A stretch of 64,000 bases of DNA. Source: Lithospermum erythrorhizon (Eukaryota; Streptophyta; Magnoliopsida; Boraginales; Boraginaceae). The notes beneath the pieces are model-generated. The model was not told where the DNA came from. It was given only the letters and a program-made list of their open reading frames with translations, and ran no database searches. The DNA is taken from NCBI GenBank assembly GCA_019722365.1, contig JADFUC010000759.1, positions 806,001-870,000 on the forward strand, read 5' to 3'. This document shows, in pieces, positions 24,483 through 38,602 of this stretch. Within the stretch, counting starts at the first letter, position 1. Each line of letters opens with the position of its first letter. A program made the translations under genes and the position numbers.

Positions 24483-25298
24483 CTGAGAACAAGTAAACAT
24501 GCCATAATTGACTACATATATTATGCTCAAAACATTTATGTACTGTCTACACTTTGGATTAATTAAATGGTTTCACACATCTTAGACTATATCCCTTAAA
24601 TTTTACAGGCCATGACTGGTACATAATACATACATACTCTCAACTCTCAAGTCCAAGAACCAATTATGAAAGATCTACTTTAACTCATTTTAGCTATGGA
24701 AGCAAACAGAATTATGCAAATGCAAAGTAGTCGACTTCACCCTCACAAGCAAATCAAACAAATAATTCCCTGAAACTTTAGTTTTTTTATTGACAATTGT
24801 GCACACACGCAGATCTCGAACCAATATTAAGGGTATATATCATTAAACCGAATTAAATAGATTTTCCAAATATAAGGGGTACCAATTACTGTACTATGTA
24901 TATGTAAAAGTAACTCATCGTTTTTATAGTGCAATGCAAGTTGAGGGGCACCTTGATTAAGACTAAGCTTTGCTAATGATAGTGGAGTGGGGACTTCATG
25001 TCTACCTACAAGTCTACAACCCCTTTTCCTCTACCAACCAAATTAACTAGCAAATACATATATAGCCTACCCCCATTTCCTCCCTACATTACAATTTATA
25101 TGACATCTTGCATGATACCATTTAGCAACAATCCACCATACCAATTCCCTTGAACAATAACACAGTAAGACTCAAAGTTAAAATGTATCAGTACATAAAG
25201 ATAATTCTAATAATGCAGAATGACTTACAATTTGAAGCAGTGAGGTTGAAGTTTTGTACAGTAAATCCTCAAAGTACCTCAAGAGAGAGAGGCAAAAA

Positions 25299-25308
25299 GC
25301 ATATATAG
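25299..25308 (-). promoter_or_regulatory. Candidate TATA box of REM3
   Basis: The minus strand reads GCTATATATGC here, just upstream of the inferred non-coding first exon of REM3. Position and sequence fit a TATA element, but no transcript start is known. Confidence 0.35.
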
Positions 25309-26174
25309 CAATCAACTTTTTATGAATTTGTACTTTCTTATACATATCAAGAATAATTAATGTTCCATATCTTTTGTTGGTTGAAAATTATCATTGATTT
25401 GACTAAATTTTCCATGCTGTAATAAATTAGTCATAAATGATTTTGAGATTTGAAAGGTCCAATCTATTGATCATTCAAGACATCATAAAACCCACTTCCA
25501 ACTTTTTAATCAATTGTTTATGACTTTTCTTTATTTTTATTAATAATCATGACGATTATATTATTTTAAAATTGACATATATATCTATGACTTGATCGAA
25601 AATATCAACATATCAAAAATCAATACTTTAAAAATATTATCAACTAATACATTCATGAAAAATATTATAATTCAAATCAAAATAATTTAATCCAAAATTA
25701 AAAGAATTACGAAGTAATAATCATAGTTCACAGTTTTAGAATCTTTTAGGATGAAAGAAGTATAAATAATTTATTTATTACTAATGACTTCCTTTTTTCA
25801 ATTTTTACCCTCTACATCCATAACTAATTAATGCACATATATATTTATGATTTCAGTCTCTTTCTATGTATTAAAAATACTAACAATATGATTTATTTTA
25901 ACATGATAATAAATTTGATTTTATGTCAAAGTAATATACATCGATTATCGCAATATATTTTACTAATTTCAATAATTGAAAATCAAAATTATCCCGGATA
26001 TAATTTAGTCGGTAAAGAACTATTCCGTATAATCCTAATAAGTACCAACAACCTCGTCTCTTTAACCTTATATAATTATATTGAAGTGACTATAAGTAAA
26101 AATCTAGTTCACTCTATTAATTGAATTACATTCCACATTTAAATCCATCCGTAATATTACATAACATGATCTCG

Positions 26175-26292
26175 AATGGTCGTTAATATGACCATTTTAC
26201 ACTTTTTAAGTTTTGATAATTGAAAATCAAACTTGACAATTTGATCGTTAATGTAACCATTTTACACTTTTAAGTTTTGATTGACAATTTTT
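26175..26292 (+). repeat. Two-copy ~65-bp tandem repeat
   Basis: Two adjacent units share GGTCGTTAATATGACC or GATCGTTAATGTAACC, followed by ATTTTACACTTTT and AAGTTTTGAT. It lies about 550 bp upstream of the glutaredoxin-like gene. Confidence 0.65.
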
Positions 26293-26658
26293 TAGATACA
26301 GGACTACTATAATCATCAATTTTCATCTTTTAGCTTTCGGTGCCAAGATGCGACCTCTGCTGTCTCCTCCTTTTAAAAAAGAAAGCTATGGCTACCTCTT
26401 ATTTTCTTCTTCATCCTTATATCTATTTCATTACCTTCTATCTCCATTTTCATTCATTCATATTATTGCTGTTTTTCTAGCTTTTTATCCATTACCATTG
26501 CATATAAAAAAAGAAACATTATTTTGATCGAGTTAGTTGTTCATTAGTTCTAAACATATAAATATATTGTACAAATGAAATCTCAAAAAACAAGAAATTG
26601 TATGTAGTTGTTTATGTTGCTTCTATCTAAGAAATTGAGTAACAATTTTTATTTTTTA

Positions 26659-26776
26659 TTACTTCGTCTCTAAAAAATTATCAGCTTTATCATTTCACTA
26701 TTTCGTTTCTAAAATATTGTCCAGATTATCATTTTTACTACTTCGTTCCTAAAAGATTATCCGATTTATCTTTCAG
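26659..26776 (+). repeat. Three-copy ~40-bp repeat just upstream of GRX gene
   Basis: Three units of the form TACTTCGTTCCTAAAAGATTATC then pyrimidine-rich sequence, starting near 26659, 26699 and 26739. They end about 33 bp before the ATG. The unit resembles the widespread CTCCGTCCCTAAAA.TTGTCC type sequence seen in many plant MITEs. Confidence 0.65.
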
Positions 26777-26808
26777 CGGTCGAAATTAACAAATTTTGTT
26801 GTCGTAAA

Positions 26809-27705
26809 ATGGAATGTTACAACACCATCAACCAAGAAGGAGACATGGAAAGAGCAACGAAATCCAGGTCAGTTGGCAGATCCTTCAGCATGCATTCAAC
26901 ATCCATGCATGAAATTACCAGAAAGCCCCTGTTGCAAAGCTTCAATCGCAACGGTTCGATCAAGAATCTCGCCATTTCCACCGTCGGATCAACCTCCTTA
27001 GGGACGACTTTTTTCCGGGGAAAAGTCAAGAAGTTGTGTTCAATTTTCGACAAGAGTTCAAAGTCGTCGTTGACTTTATCGAAACTATCTAATACCGAAA
27101 ATGCCCCTGGCCCTACTAGGTTATCGTCGGCTTTCGAGGGGAGATATTTGCCCGGGGCGGAGGGTAAAGTAGTCATTTACTTCACAAGCCTACGTGGCAT
27201 TAGACGTACGTTTATTGATTGTGGTTATGTATTAATGATCATGAGAGGATTCAGGATTGAATTAGACGAGAGAGATGTTTCCATGCATTTAGCGTATAGG
27301 AAGGAGTTGGAGAAGGTATCTTCTGGATCCATCTCGATAACCTTGCCTCAGGTGTTCGTTAAGGGAAAATACATTGGCGGGGCTGAGTTGGTCAGGCAAT
27401 TACATGAGACGGGCGAATTGGCGAGGATGGTTAGAGGGATTCCGGTTAGGAGGACGATGAAGGCTTGCGAGGAATGTGGGGATATTCGGTTCGTGCCATG
27501 TGTGAATTGTAGTGGAAGTAGGAAGGTGTTCGATGAGGAGGAACAAAGGGTTAATAGATGTCCTCATTGTAATGAGAATGGACTCATACAATGCAACATT
27601 TGCAATTCGAATGTTGTTAGTTCAGGGTATATTAATTGTTGTCTATCAACCAACTTAATATTATTTTGTATTATATTGATGTGTGTGAATGTATGGGTGA
27701 TTTGA
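26809..27705 (+). CDS. Glutaredoxin-like protein with C-terminal CxxC zinc region
   Basis: Single-exon 298-aa protein of the plant class with a glutaredoxin fold plus a C-terminal Cys-rich domain (At5g39865-like). Residues 1-115 are a basic, Ser-rich variable region. The glutaredoxin domain runs about 120-214. The active-site position reads TSLRGIRRT rather than CPYC, which is usual for this class, so thiol-disulfide chemistry is doubtful. The cis-Pro segment TLPQVFVKGKYIGGAEL is kept. Four CxxC pairs follow (C220/223, C231/234, C251/254, C262/265) and likely bind zinc. After the last pair the frame runs on for some 33 residues ending in a hydrophobic stretch (about 280-298), which is not typical and may be read-through into former 3' UTR. 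Biochemical role is unknown. Confidence 0.88.
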   Translation: MECYNTINQEGDMERATKSRSVGRSFSMHSTSMHEITRKPLLQSFNRNGSIKNLAISTVGSTSLGTTFFRGKVKKLCSIFDKSSKSSLTLSKLSNTENAPGPTRLSSAFEGRYLPGAEGKVVIYFTSLRGIRRTFIDCGYVLMIMRGFRIELDERDVSMHLAYRKELEKVSSGSISITLPQVFVKGKYIGGAELVRQLHETGELARMVRGIPVRRTMKACEECGDIRFVPCVNCSGSRKVFDEEEQRVNRCPHCNENGLIQCNICNSNVVSSGYINCCLSTNLILFCIILMCVNVWVI

Positions 27706-28348
27706 TATTTCATTTCGTTGTAATAAACATTATGTTAAAAATCGTAGGTGTAACTCAGTCCATCAACGAACATGACTCAATCAATTGAAATAATCTAATC
27801 GAATTCGAATAATAAAAATCAAAATGTTGCATGGCATTTGATTGGGTACAATATGAGAATTCCCACGTGGTTAAACTTGTTGGTAATTTGACTAATAACC
27901 AGAAATTTAGTTTGACTTTTATTTGGATTTCCGACAAGAATACGGATAATCTCTCACAAAAAAGAAAGTACAAAGAATAATTAATATAGTACAAATTTTG
28001 GAATCTTTGATGATTTTTGTCAAAATTCTTGATATTTTCAATATTGTTAGATATCAAAACCATCGAAATATCAAGAGTATTTGGACAAATTGCTGATAGT
28101 TGATGACATTAATACCAATTCAATTTCCACCATTTTGGAAATTCCACAACTTCATTGGTTTGAGGGGGAGGGACCCTTTTGTTGAAAATGTAAGATTTTT
28201 TAGTTTCCTTAATGATTCATGTTTTTCTTTAAAGACAAGTTAAAAATGGATTTTGTTTTAATGCATTAATGTTTTTCATGCAGTAAGGAACATGGTAATA
28301 TGACAATGTTATGGTTGTAGTATTGGTGTTAATTTCTTGAATTGAGAA
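27706..28348. other. GRX-AGD11 intergenic region
   Basis: GRX 3' region and presumed AGD11 promoter and 5' UTR. AT-rich; no gene or clear repeat seen. Confidence 0.45.
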
Positions 28349-31047
<2,699 letters not shown>

Positions 31048-31807
31048 CTTATCTCCTGGGTTATGTATAAATTTTCAGGTTTTCCATGACAGGAATCCTA
31101 GGGAATTAAAGCTCTTAACTGAATCGTGTTCGTTCTTCGTTGTACTTCTGATTAGATGCAAGATTATCTGTCATCAGTTGACCTTGCTTGTACATTCATA
31201 TTCTTCTCTTGTGACATTATTTTTTACTTTGTCTTTTTTCTTTGTCTTGTTCAGTTTATATGAATGCTTAGATGTCAATAAACATTGACTTCAGGTTGTG
31301 GTGCTACGAATGGTAATACATAAGTCTACATAATTTAAAAAATTCGAGCATACACCTTGGATTGTCCAAAACTGGAATATAAAGACGAGGACAAAGGCAT
31401 TCTACTAACAAAAAATCCACATGAATGGGCATGTTTCAGTTAGGATAGGATGGTATGAGAAATGTTGGGTGAAGTTCAGTAGCTTCACATGTTTCAAACC
31501 TTCAAACAAAACTACAAACCTTGGATACACATTCTGTAGATCCTCAAAACTGTATTTACTAGTCATAAGTGAACTTGAGATGTTCCTAGAGACGAGCTAC
31601 ATAGGTCTAGAAATCGGAGCACATCAACCCTCCGGCAATAATCAAAATTCCATTTTATGGTACCTTGCTATCCAAGCTTGAAAAGTTTCCGGGTGGCTGG
31701 CAATAAAAGAAAGACCTGTCACCAGTTAATTGATGATGTTGTAATATATAGAACACACTAATATGGAGGAGATAAAGGAAATAATTCCCCTCATAGCTAA
31801 TTGTATG
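31048..31807. other. Convergent 3' regions of AGD11 and LNK2
   Basis: The two genes face each other across this stretch, which presumably holds both 3' UTRs. Short open frames are unremarkable. Confidence 0.5.
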
Positions 31808-34800
31808 TTATTGAGAGGTTCCAGTAGTGAAAACAGAAGTAGCGGCAGCTTCATCAGGTGGTGAAATTTCAGGAATGTCTAGACCTGGGCTCTTTCTAAG
31901 TTGGTCCGCTTCAGTAAACAAGAGAGAAGCTTTTGCTCCATCATGAGAAACATTAACGTCGTTTCCCTGACTCTGCGGCAGTTGTGTAATAGGTAAACTC
32001 ATCAACTCAGCTCTTCTTTCAAAAGAGAGATTTGCAGAAGAGGATGTGCCAGGCCTCTCGGCATGCTTTTCTGATGAATCTAGAGGCCTATGGAACAGCA
32101 AATGAGCAACGGCTCGGTCTATTGGATTAGTTTTAGTCTCCACAGCATTCATGTTAGAAACCCTGTCAAGTGTCAGAGACGTTATGGACTTAGCACAATC
32201 TTTTAAATGTACGGCTTGTTGAAAGACCCTTTTGCATTACCTAGCATTTAGTTCTCACCTGTTTTGGCTATATTGTTCTCCTTCATCTCTACCACTCCTA
32301 CTGGTACTGCTTGTATCACTGGAATATTGTCGTTGTACTGCACTTCGAGCAAGTCGAAACAAGCTATCCCTAATACAGAGTCTTATTCGGATGTCTAACT
32401 GCATGCAATAATAAAATTGCTGAAATAAAGACGAAATATTCAGTCACCCATCAGTCAAAGTTTAACAAGCCTTATTACGAACCTTCTCGATGATTTGTTG
32501 AAGCTGAAAAGTGGATGAATTCTATTGAAAATACCCAGGGTGTACACCAATTGTGGAATCATCCTTTTTGAAAAGCTTGCTAGATGGAAGAATTGTCATT
32601 GTTTCATCAATTTCACTATTTGCACCCTCCAAAGTTGGTGTTTCAACAGATGATGCTTGATTATTAAATTGCTCTTGTTGTTTCTGGATTGCAAGCATTG
32701 CTCTCATTTTCTGCTTCCGTCTTAGTTCTCTTTAATTTTCTCCTAGTGTCAATGGCAGAGGTTATGAGAGGCCTGAAGGCTTCCTTAGAGCATCTGGATT
32801 AACAAGAGAAGTTCCGAAATCTGAAATAGTATTTTGATGGCCGTCTTCGCCAGAGTGATGTTGGGGTAATCCAACCATGGGAAGACAATGAGTCCCCACG
32901 TTCACATACAATGGAGAACCGAAAAATGGACCTCGAAAATGGTTATATTGAGAAGAATGAGGCCCTAGTTGTCCGTGCTGACTGGCTACAAATGGTGGAT
33001 ATGGTTGGCCCATTGCTGGTGCATACTGGCTATCAAATTGTTGGAGCTGGTTCGGAGATGTTGACCAAGTGGCACAAATATATTGCAGTGGTCTAACTTC
33101 ATATTTCTCTTTTGATCTTATTCCAGTTCTTCGCAATTGGTTTTGCTGAATTCCCTGTGCACATGAATAAAACTAGACTAACAATTTGAAGGTCAGCGCA
33201 AAAAAAAAAAAAATGAACTCGAAAGGCTTATTTTCTGTAGCTGATTGCATATCTATAAAACTGGGCGGGTGATGCAAATTGCAATCTAAGCTTAGTAAAA
33301 ATTAGCAAATGTGTAAACAGTTTCTTCTGAGTAACATAAGCATGCAGTGTCCGTGTATTTGTATCCGTCTTATATATAACATAGCTCTTGCAGTTGTGTT
33401 CACATTCAACATTAGATAAATCGGAAGTTTATCTAATTAAAGCACACACATCTTAGATAATCCTCTCTATTTTTAACTTGGAAGTTGATCAACTGTATCA
33501 CTTTAGCATAAGCACCCCAACAATTTCACAAAACAAACAAAGCAGCTGGATAAAAGAATACCCTATCCACAAATTCATTCTGTATATCCGGAGTTCCATG
33601 ACTGAGAGGTGAGTTGAGTGCAGGGGAATTTCTACTAGCGTCTTTAGTTGTCTGTTAGACCAAAAGTATGGAAGAAAATTTACGCACAAAGTAGATTGAA
33701 AGAACGAATGTGCAAGAACTACGTATACAGAAACAGAATCACAGATCAGATGTAAATACTTACGTTATCTATCTTTAAAGACTTATTTTCCCCTTCTGCA
33801 TATTCATCAGCATTCCTGCATGACTTTAACTTTGGAGTGTCGGATGTGGAGTTAGTAATCTCTGGGGACACAGGGGAAAGGATATCTTGGTCTAGAGAGA
33901 ACTCCGACGGAATTGCTAACTGGCCAGACAGAGTTGGAAGTGCGTTCACGTCTAAACTTGGAGCTTCAAAGGACAACGGAATAGACTTATCCGGGCTCCT
34001 TGTTACGTCTTTGGAAGATGACCAAAGCTCATCCACATTACCGAGGCTTGCATCTCCAAATATTGGGTCATCATTGCTGTAAATTAGAATTTGATGCGCG
34101 TTTCAATCTAAATCTCGAATCAAAACAACTGTATCTTTCACGATTTATTTATTTTTTATGCATATCATGGTGGATGATCATTACTATTTATACAAATATT
34201 TTTAAGAAAATTTAAAATTAGACGAAGTATCTTTAGTTTGGCGGTCATATTCAGAAGTGGATTGTAACTATCTAATTTCAGTCCTAAAATAGAATGAAAG
34301 AGTTCTACCTGTTAGGATTTGGGAAATATTTTTACTGCAATTCAGGATTGAAGAATAACACGCTTCACGATTATTATGACGATATGTTCACCTGGTGGTA
34401 ATTTAAATTAAGTGCAATATAAATCATCCAAGCGGGGAATAGATAATCCAACAGTGAGTCGTGGAATCTGCTCCGCGAAAATATTTCCTCGAGCAAATAT
34501 TTGTCCTGTTTCAAAGGACCAACTGTATGAAACACTTGAAAAGGAAGATTAATATTTTCATTACCTGAAGATTTTTTCAAGATCATCAAAGTTTCCAATG
34601 TTATCCCAGCCATAGTTAACGAAATTACCCTGCTCATCATCCTGTTGATTCTGAAAGATCTCGGAACTAACATGTAGACGAGAAGTCTCACCTATATAAT
34701 TTCAAGAAATGAAAAAACTCTTAAGTCGATGATGTACATCAAATAGTTTATTTTTCCAATAAAAGCACTAGTACCTCGTTTAGAGGCGTTGCACTCAGGG

Positions 34801-35475
34801 ATTTCAGTCAAATTGCTCGATGCTCCCATTCTCGTGGAGTCCTGTTCGGTTTTCGTAGAATTAGATATTGATGCTGATGGCCTCGACTCCAAGCCAAGGC
34901 CATCCTCGAGACATTCATCTTCCTCATATTTAGGATTTCCTTTTAGTTCAGGTTCACGAAAATCGGCCCCATCAGGCTTAATACTATGAGCTTCTTCATC
35001 CCAACCTTTCTTAGTTTGATCTCCAAAAGAATTTGAATGTTTCTCTTCATTTGCATCAGGATATGGAACAATATGATCATCACTTTCTCTGGCTTCACCC
35101 CATATTATGTTTGTGATCTGAAGTGATTAAAACATTATGAGGAACATCTAAAAATCAGCACCAAACAGTTCGGAACACTCCCCTCAAGTATCGAGCGTAA
35201 AGCATCCGACCACCCTTATCTTGTTTTACTTACGAACCTCTTTTCAAAGGTATCGCACATTTTAACCTTAACGCAGACCAAAGAAGAACAAAACAATTTC
35301 CAAATCACTATATATATACTCTGAATACCTCTAAATAATTCCCAAATCTAATCTGATGTTGTTTCAAAAATTAACCATAAAAAATGAAACAATATCATAA
35401 AACACATAAGAAAATTAAGGCAACAAAAGGGGTACAAAAGAATCAACATACCTCTTCATCATTCCAATCAAACAT
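31808..35475 (-). CDS. LNK2: LNK2-like clock coactivator, interrupted by three in-frame stops
   Basis: LNK proteins bind REVEILLE (RVE8/RVE4) factors and activate evening clock genes. Minus-strand exons 35452-35475, 34775-35117, 34565-34691, 33764-34076, 33562-33651, 32483-33154, 32259-32398 and 31808-32162 join in phase to 688 codons. Family marks: MFDWNDEE plus ITNIIWGEARESDDHIVPY at the N-terminus, YGWDNIGNFDDLEKIF, NDDPIFG with SLGNVDELWSSS, RRKQKMRAMLAIQKQQEQF, LDIRIRLCIRDSLFRLARSA, and NPIDRAVAHLLFHRP near the C-terminus. In the 672-nt sixth exon three stops occur in the otherwise conserved frame: TAA 32762-32764, TAA 32732-32734 and TAG 32522-32524. As written, translation ends after 429 residues and loses the conserved C-terminal motifs. 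Each stop is one C-to-T step from a Gln codon. All splice sites look intact, so decay is recent, or the calls are wrong. Confidence 0.85.
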
Positions 35476-37055
35476 AGCTAAAAAACTCAAAAAAGCAAGA
35501 ATCCACAACTCCAAAATATATAAACAAATCCACAATGTAAAACAACTTCAAAACAATATCAAACCAAAACATTTCCTCCTCACTTCACCCAAAACATCAA
35601 GCATCAAAACACCAAAATACTATACTTTTCCTTAAAGAAAACAAATTTCTAAATACCCTTTTTTTATTTTCTTGAATTATATTTTTTTTTTTGTATTCTT
35701 TTTTGCAATCTAAGGAGTGAGAGAGCACACTAGTTGTGTAAGTGCGGGGTCCCAGATAAATGAGTTTGTGTCTCTGTGTTGATGTTTGTGGGGTCCATAT
35801 GTATTGGAGGCAATGGAGTGTGACATGTGGCAACACAAGTGTAGTGTATCCAAAAGCTGTGGATCACTGTTGTCGAATCTATTGCTCCATTTTCATTGGT
35901 TATAATGAATTTGGGGGTGTCCACGGGCCACATCCCACGGACACGGCTCAACTCGCCAGCCGCTTTCCTGCTTTGCGCCGCCTTGTGCCAGCTGACACTC
36001 CATGCTGCTTCCGCACTTGGCCATGTGCTCTTAATCCCGCAAAAGACATCCCGCTTACCCTCCTTCAAGTTGGCCGGTGATTGTGCAAGGCTTAAAACGA
36101 ATGGAGAATAGTCTTTTACTTTTTTAATGAATTTGGGGTCTTCGTCGTAATTCTAATTCATTTTAATTTTAATTAACATTTTTTGATGTTTTTAACGGAA
36201 TCGAAGATAAATAAAAATTACGATATTCGATAAATTCAAATTACTAACAACACAAACCATCTAACTATTAAATAAAATATAAGAACAATATAATATGTGC
36301 ATAAAGATATAATGTGTAATTGTACTAAATATGGGATTATAAGAAAAATATTCCTTGTGATCGTGATGAAAGTTGCAAATTATAGATTCGTGAAAAGAAC
36401 AGGTCGCTCTTTGAAATCGTTTTTGTTTTGTACTCATCGGAACAGAGTTAGCAATTTTACCCTCTGGCGTTCTCATCATTTGTGAACATACCATGTACCC
36501 AATAACGACTTATGGAACTCGACATGCATGTTAAAGTTCATCACAAAGTTGAGCCGAATCCAGTTAGGCAACGGTACTCGAGGATTTACATTCATCGCCA
36601 GCCTCGAGACAGTAAGCCGAGCAAGTCTAGACACTTCGCCCCAACCCTTATCGCCTTTTATGATACGGACTCTGCATCGCCCATTGTCCAACTTACAATC
36701 AATGACACAAACATTATCGCATTCTCTCTATCAGGCGCTGCCGAATGTTTTCCTCAGCTTTGCGCTTACGCCTTGTAAGCGTGGATATTTTCGAATTGAA
36801 TATGGGGCGATCTCATTCCACGCTTGCCAACATTAGACATTGACATCAAGATATCATCCCATGGTGTTAATAAAGCCAAGCTTCCTACTACCCTTCGTGC
36901 TCCGATGTGCTCGGCTAAGACGTGTTCGATTCTCCTCGCATTCGGTAACTATTCTCACCCTAGGAGGAAGTTGCTAATTCCATTCAATGTAACACATACA
37001 ATTATACATGCATGTAACATATGGAAAGAATGTGATGAAAAGCTTGATTGATTAC
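35476..37055. other. LNK2 upstream region and unassigned DNA
   Basis: The first part is the LNK2 leader and promoter, with an A/C-rich stretch (35380-35600 on the plus strand) and an unusually GC-rich patch at about 35925-36080. From about 36260 to 36960 composition is again higher in G+C, with several short open frames on both strands; I could not match any of them to a family. It may be a fragment of a gene or transposon with damaged frames. Confidence 0.4.
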
Positions 37056-37159
37056 CTGTCAACAACAGAGAGAACATCACCCATGGAAATCTTTTCACCA
37101 ATACCATTAGCCAAATCAAATGTTCCAGCTCCAAAACAACACGACCCCGTTTCCAAGAT
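37056..37159 (-). other. Unassigned exon-like segment
   Basis: On the minus strand this 104-nt stretch is open in one frame (ILETGSCCFGAGTFDLANG, then IGEKISMGDVLSVVDR). It is bounded by a TTTTATAG acceptor and a GTAATC donor, with a T-rich tract upstream. It is the only spliceable-looking coding fragment between LNK2 and the copia element. I do not recognise the protein. Confidence 0.35.
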
Positions 37160-37224
37160 CTATAAAACACACAAACAAACAAACAAAACAGATCAAAAAA
37201 TTAAACAAGACCCATTTTTCGAAA

Positions 37225-37590
37225 TTAGTTGAGCATTACTATAATCCAATATAATCAAGAACAAAAAAAAAGATTAATCTAAACTAATGTTTCAAGTCAA
37301 TTCACCATTACAAAAATCCAGTACAATCAAGGACACAAATGAAACTAAAATGAAACAAACCCCATATTCTAAATTAGTTCACCATTACTACAATCCAGAA
37401 CACTCAACAACACAAACAAAAAAACAAAAACTAATCAAAACCCATGTTTCAAATCATTTGACTTCACAGCAATCCAATACAGTTAAAGCACATAAAATGA
37501 AACAACAAAAAATATACTCAAGCATTACAACAATCCAATATAGTCAAATTACACAAAATAAAAAAAGAAAATATCACAAACACTAAAGAA
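37225..37590 (+). repeat. ~75-bp tandem repeat, about five degenerate copies
   Basis: Units centred near 37232, 37303, 37382, 37460 and 37524 share CATTACTACAATCCAATA, then ATCAAG or a variant, A/C-rich spacer, and CCCATGTTTCAAAT. The block abuts the left LTR of the copia element. Confidence 0.65.
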
Positions 37591-37655
37591 TATCAAACCA
37601 AACTACCAAAGCAATGTAGGTCGAATCTATGGGACAACAACAACAAGAAAATTCA

Positions 37656-38586
37656 AGGAGCATATATATAAATATTGGTTTTAATAATTATGCCCGCCAA
37701 GTGATAATTATTATAACAATTCATTTACTTCGCTTAGTTAAACGAGATTACTAAAAACTAAGTGTTTAATAATAATTGTAATTACTGTCAGTTCTCAAGG
37801 ATAATGGATTACTTTTTCGATTACAGGCATATGCATAATCGTTATAATAATGTATGTCAATTTATTATTACATACATTATTCTATGCTACGCCACACACA
37901 TACAAATGTTGAATATTTTTTATGTATGAAATTTAAACTATATTTGGTAAATTGAGAAATTCACCAGAATCAATAAAAATTCTAACATTGATAATGTAAA
38001 TATTGAATTGATGAACTCCTAATTAATTAACTTTGATAGCTTAATTAAATAAACAGTTAGTTGAACTTGTTTAAATAACTCGTTAGTTGTAATTTTACTT
38101 AACGAGTTAGTTTAATTAAACGAGCGGCTCATTAACTAATTCGGGTCGGGCCTTTGATTAAATAATAATATTATATTAAAGTGAGGAAATTAGGTAATGG
38201 TAAAACCCTAATCATCACAAAGCATTTTCATGCCACCCTATTTTCTTGAGTCGCAAACGCGCCAAACTCTGAAAAGTTTATTTTGATTTTACCATCCGAT
38301 TATCCAAGTTGTTTCTTTTGTGCTTCAAAGAAACTCAAGTATATAATTCAACCCTCCATTCATGGATTAACTGTAGTGCATATCGCCAATTTGTGGTGCT
38401 TTATATTAGAATCGAAATGAGGCTCTGAAAGGTTAGGTCAGAACTCTTCCGCCGCACTATAAGTACTCTTTATTCATATATTGCGCTTTCAGCTAAACTC
38501 TGATATTAAACATGTTAATCTCGATTTTAGACAAAAATTGTTAAAGTTTTATACAAGTTTTTGCAATGTGTTATTTCTTTTATTAG
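37656..38586 (+). repeat. Left LTR of copia element
   Basis: Aligns with 45911-46830 over its whole length. Shared blocks include AGTTAGTTGAACTTGTT, TTTTACTTAACGA with TTAGTTTAATTAAACGAG, AACCTAATCATCACAAAGCA, TTTTCATGCC, and CCGATTATCCAAGT. The two copies differ by many substitutions and indels. The start was placed by alignment to the right LTR, so it may be off by 10-20 bp. Confidence 0.8.
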
Positions 38587-38602
38587 CATCAAGAGCAAGC
38601 TG
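38585..38602 (+). other. Primer-binding-site-like sequence
   Basis: TAGCATCAAGAGCAAGC directly after the left LTR resembles the initiator-Met tRNA primer site of plant copia elements (TGGTATCAGAGC), with several changes and one insertion. Confidence 0.4.

Larger units (their letters stand above)
24483..26808. other. REM3 leader and promoter, and GRX upstream region
   Basis: Holds the REM3 5' UTR intron (to about 25228) and a non-coding first exon (about 25229-25290). The rest is very AT-rich divergent promoter DNA between REM3 and the plus-strand glutaredoxin gene. Two short tandem repeats near 26175-26290 and 26659-26776 are listed separately. The open frame at 25831-26124 looks random. Confidence 0.5.

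Noticed and set aside
35730..36111. GC-rich open frames upstream of LNK2
   Set aside because: Compositional effect of a GC-rich promoter patch; open on several frames with no recognisable product.
36476..36836. Overlapping frames on both strands around 36.5-36.8 kb
   Set aside because: Several frames are open at once and none has a motif I recognise; not called as a gene.
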